NCBI GenBank assembly: GCA_028554755.1
Contig: JAPTOF010000006.1
Location: forward strand, 2,350,501-2,414,500
Direction of reading: 5' to 3'
Length of the DNA stretch: 64,000 nucleotides
Origin: Cordia subcordata
Lineage: Eukaryota; Streptophyta; Magnoliopsida; Boraginales; Cordiaceae
Part shown: in pieces, positions 63,101 to 64,000 of the stretch
How positions within the stretch are numbered: position 1 is the first letter of the stretch
How the letters are laid out: each line of letters opens with the position of its first letter
The notes under the pieces: model-generated
The model's input: only the letters and a program-made list of their open reading frames with translations
Told to the model about the DNA's origin: nothing
Databases searched by the model: none
Translations under genes and position numbers: made by a program

Positions 63101-63804
63101 ACCATCGACCTCGTTCAGGTGCATGGAAAGGATCAAGTGGAGGAGAGGTCATATCTTTCAGCGGCTGTGATGATGATCAAACATCAGCTGATACAGCTGT
63201 AATCTTCAATTTTATCTTATCATTTTTCCTTTTCGTCAGTTTTAACATTCATGTTACAGGAGTGTATAACTGAAGTCAAATGAATAAGCATATTCCATTG
63301 AATTCATAATGCAGAAGTAAGGACCTTTCTAATGATCAATTTAAACTCTGGACAGTCTCTGTCTAAGGTCACTTCCACAGGAGCGATGACCTTTTCCTTT
63401 ATCCAAGCCATCGAACGTGGACAAGGAACCACATACGGAAGCATTCTAAATTCAATCAGATCTAACATCCGCAGCTCCAAGGATGAAATAGGAGGCGGTC
63501 TTGTTACGTCAGTTATCTCAATGCTTTTGACAGGAGGGAGTCTTGGTGGCGGAATGAGACAGGTAACTGTGCCTTTCCGTCGACATAAATTTTCTATGCG
63601 TATAATTTCAACTATTTTCTAGTTTACTTAATGCAATTATAATTAGCCATCTTCCCAAAGTTATAATTTTCTGCAACTAATATTCTAGTATCTTTTCTAG
63701 TATCACTTCCTTATTTTCTAGTATCTTTTCTGCTTTTGTTGCAGGAGCCACAACTGAGTGCTAATGAACCTTTCGATGTATATACAAAGCCATTTGCGCT
63801 GTAA
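60129..63804 (+). CDS. Type I metacaspase with LSD1-type zinc finger
   Basis: Exons 60129-60513, 62623-62953, 63078-63198, 63356-63562 and 63745-63804; 367 aa, the same length as Arabidopsis AtMC1. It is a Ca-dependent Arg/Lys-specific cysteine protease controlling hypersensitive cell death and aggregate clearance. An LSD1 zinc finger (C7, C10, C25, C28 in 'CSYCHTTLQLPPG..CAVC') is followed by a Pro/Ser-rich linker (32-90) and the caspase-like fold beginning 'RKRAVICGISY'. The catalytic dyad is His167 in 'HFSGHGSQ' and Cys223 in 'DACHSGT'. 'GGEVISFSGCDDDQTSAD', 'STGAMTFSFIQAIE' and the C-terminal 'PFDVYTKPFAL' are family blocks. The ATG at 60129 matches the usual 'M.VNCS.C' start. The 2.1-kb first intron carries repeats. 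Confidence 0.95.
60628..61034. mobile_element. Possible MITE in metacaspase intron 1
   Basis: AT-rich block with many 'cttataagca/tgcttataag' motifs, ending 'tgtcaaacaccctcc', which resembles the family C terminus. The left end is not clearly defined, so the boundaries are approximate. Confidence 0.35.
62083..62385 (-). other. Antisense ORF in metacaspase intron 1, unknown
   Basis: A 100-codon frame on the minus strand within intron 1. It contains a hydrophobic stretch 'SLILITVVIVFIVTLL' preceded by a polar segment 'EEHFPGGRHIPAKG'. There is no recognised family, no supporting exons and no clear promoter. It is possibly incidental; listed because the composition is less biased than the surrounding DNA. 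Confidence 0.2.
62404..62554. repeat. 77-bp tandem duplication before metacaspase exon 2
   Basis: Two copies of 'aagtacttcccatggg..tttaattgaag..agatttcctaccataaacagtga' with a period of 77 bp and few differences, ending about 70 bp before the exon 2 acceptor. Confidence 0.75.
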
Positions 63805-64000
63805 CTACACCAACCAGCCTTTGCATCTAATCTACATACAGCTGCAGAGACTATACAAATTCTTGGCACTTCACTATCTTTTAAGCCATTAAATTATATT
63901 CATCTATTAAATTATGTTGATCTGTTGTTGTATTGGTGTAAATATGGGAAAGATGATTGTAACAGAAACACTGCAGATGCCATGATTGTTCATAATTTTA

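Overview
The window is nuclear DNA from a flowering plant, almost certainly a eudicot. Genes have short exons with GT..AG introns, AT-rich introns and spacers, TATA boxes and no operons. Plant-only families are present (chloroplast-type MsrA, P/U-type cyclin, glycine-rich protein, plant NADH-GDH, pectin methylesterase, type I metacaspase with an LSD1 zinc finger), along with many small MITE- and SINE-like repeats. I cannot name the species.

Layout. 0.5-1.8 kb: intronless CCCH zinc-finger gene whose C-terminal half is a proline-rich minisatellite. 2.8-4.9 kb: inverted, degraded copy of the cyclin/GRP block found at 11.7-14.9 kb. 5.2-5.6 kb: uclacyanin-like phytocyanin exon without a first exon, interrupted by a MITE. 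7.1-9.5 kb: MSRA. 12.0-13.9 kb: cyclin. 14.9-15.3 kb (minus): secreted glycine-rich protein. 18.27-18.95 kb (minus): four evenly spaced box C/D snoRNA candidates behind a telo-box/site II/TATA promoter; I regard this unannotated polycistronic snoRNA cluster as the most interesting find. 20.8-23.6 kb: two albumin-1 (A1 knottin) genes, one intact and one broken, with a SINE in the promoter of the broken one. 24.4-35.5 kb (minus): 28-exon UvrD/SRS2-like helicase, reconstructed with all phases agreeing. 37.6-39.0 kb (minus): ankyrin/PGG-domain pseudogene. 40.1-43.5 kb (minus): complete 9-exon glutamate dehydrogenase. 48.0-51.8 kb (minus): tandem pair of 8-Cys lipid-transfer-like proteins. 54.5-56.5 kb (minus): pectin methylesterase. 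60.1-63.8 kb: complete 5-exon metacaspase.

The genes do not form one pathway. The architecture is shaped by local duplication (cyclin/GRP inverted repeat, albumin-1 pair, LTP pair, copied helicase exon) and by insertion of small non-autonomous transposons into introns, promoters and pseudogenes. Exon boundaries were set by hand from GT/AG sites, reading phase and family knowledge. rRNA complementarities of the snoRNAs were judged from memory of conserved 18S/25S segments and need a direct alignment.
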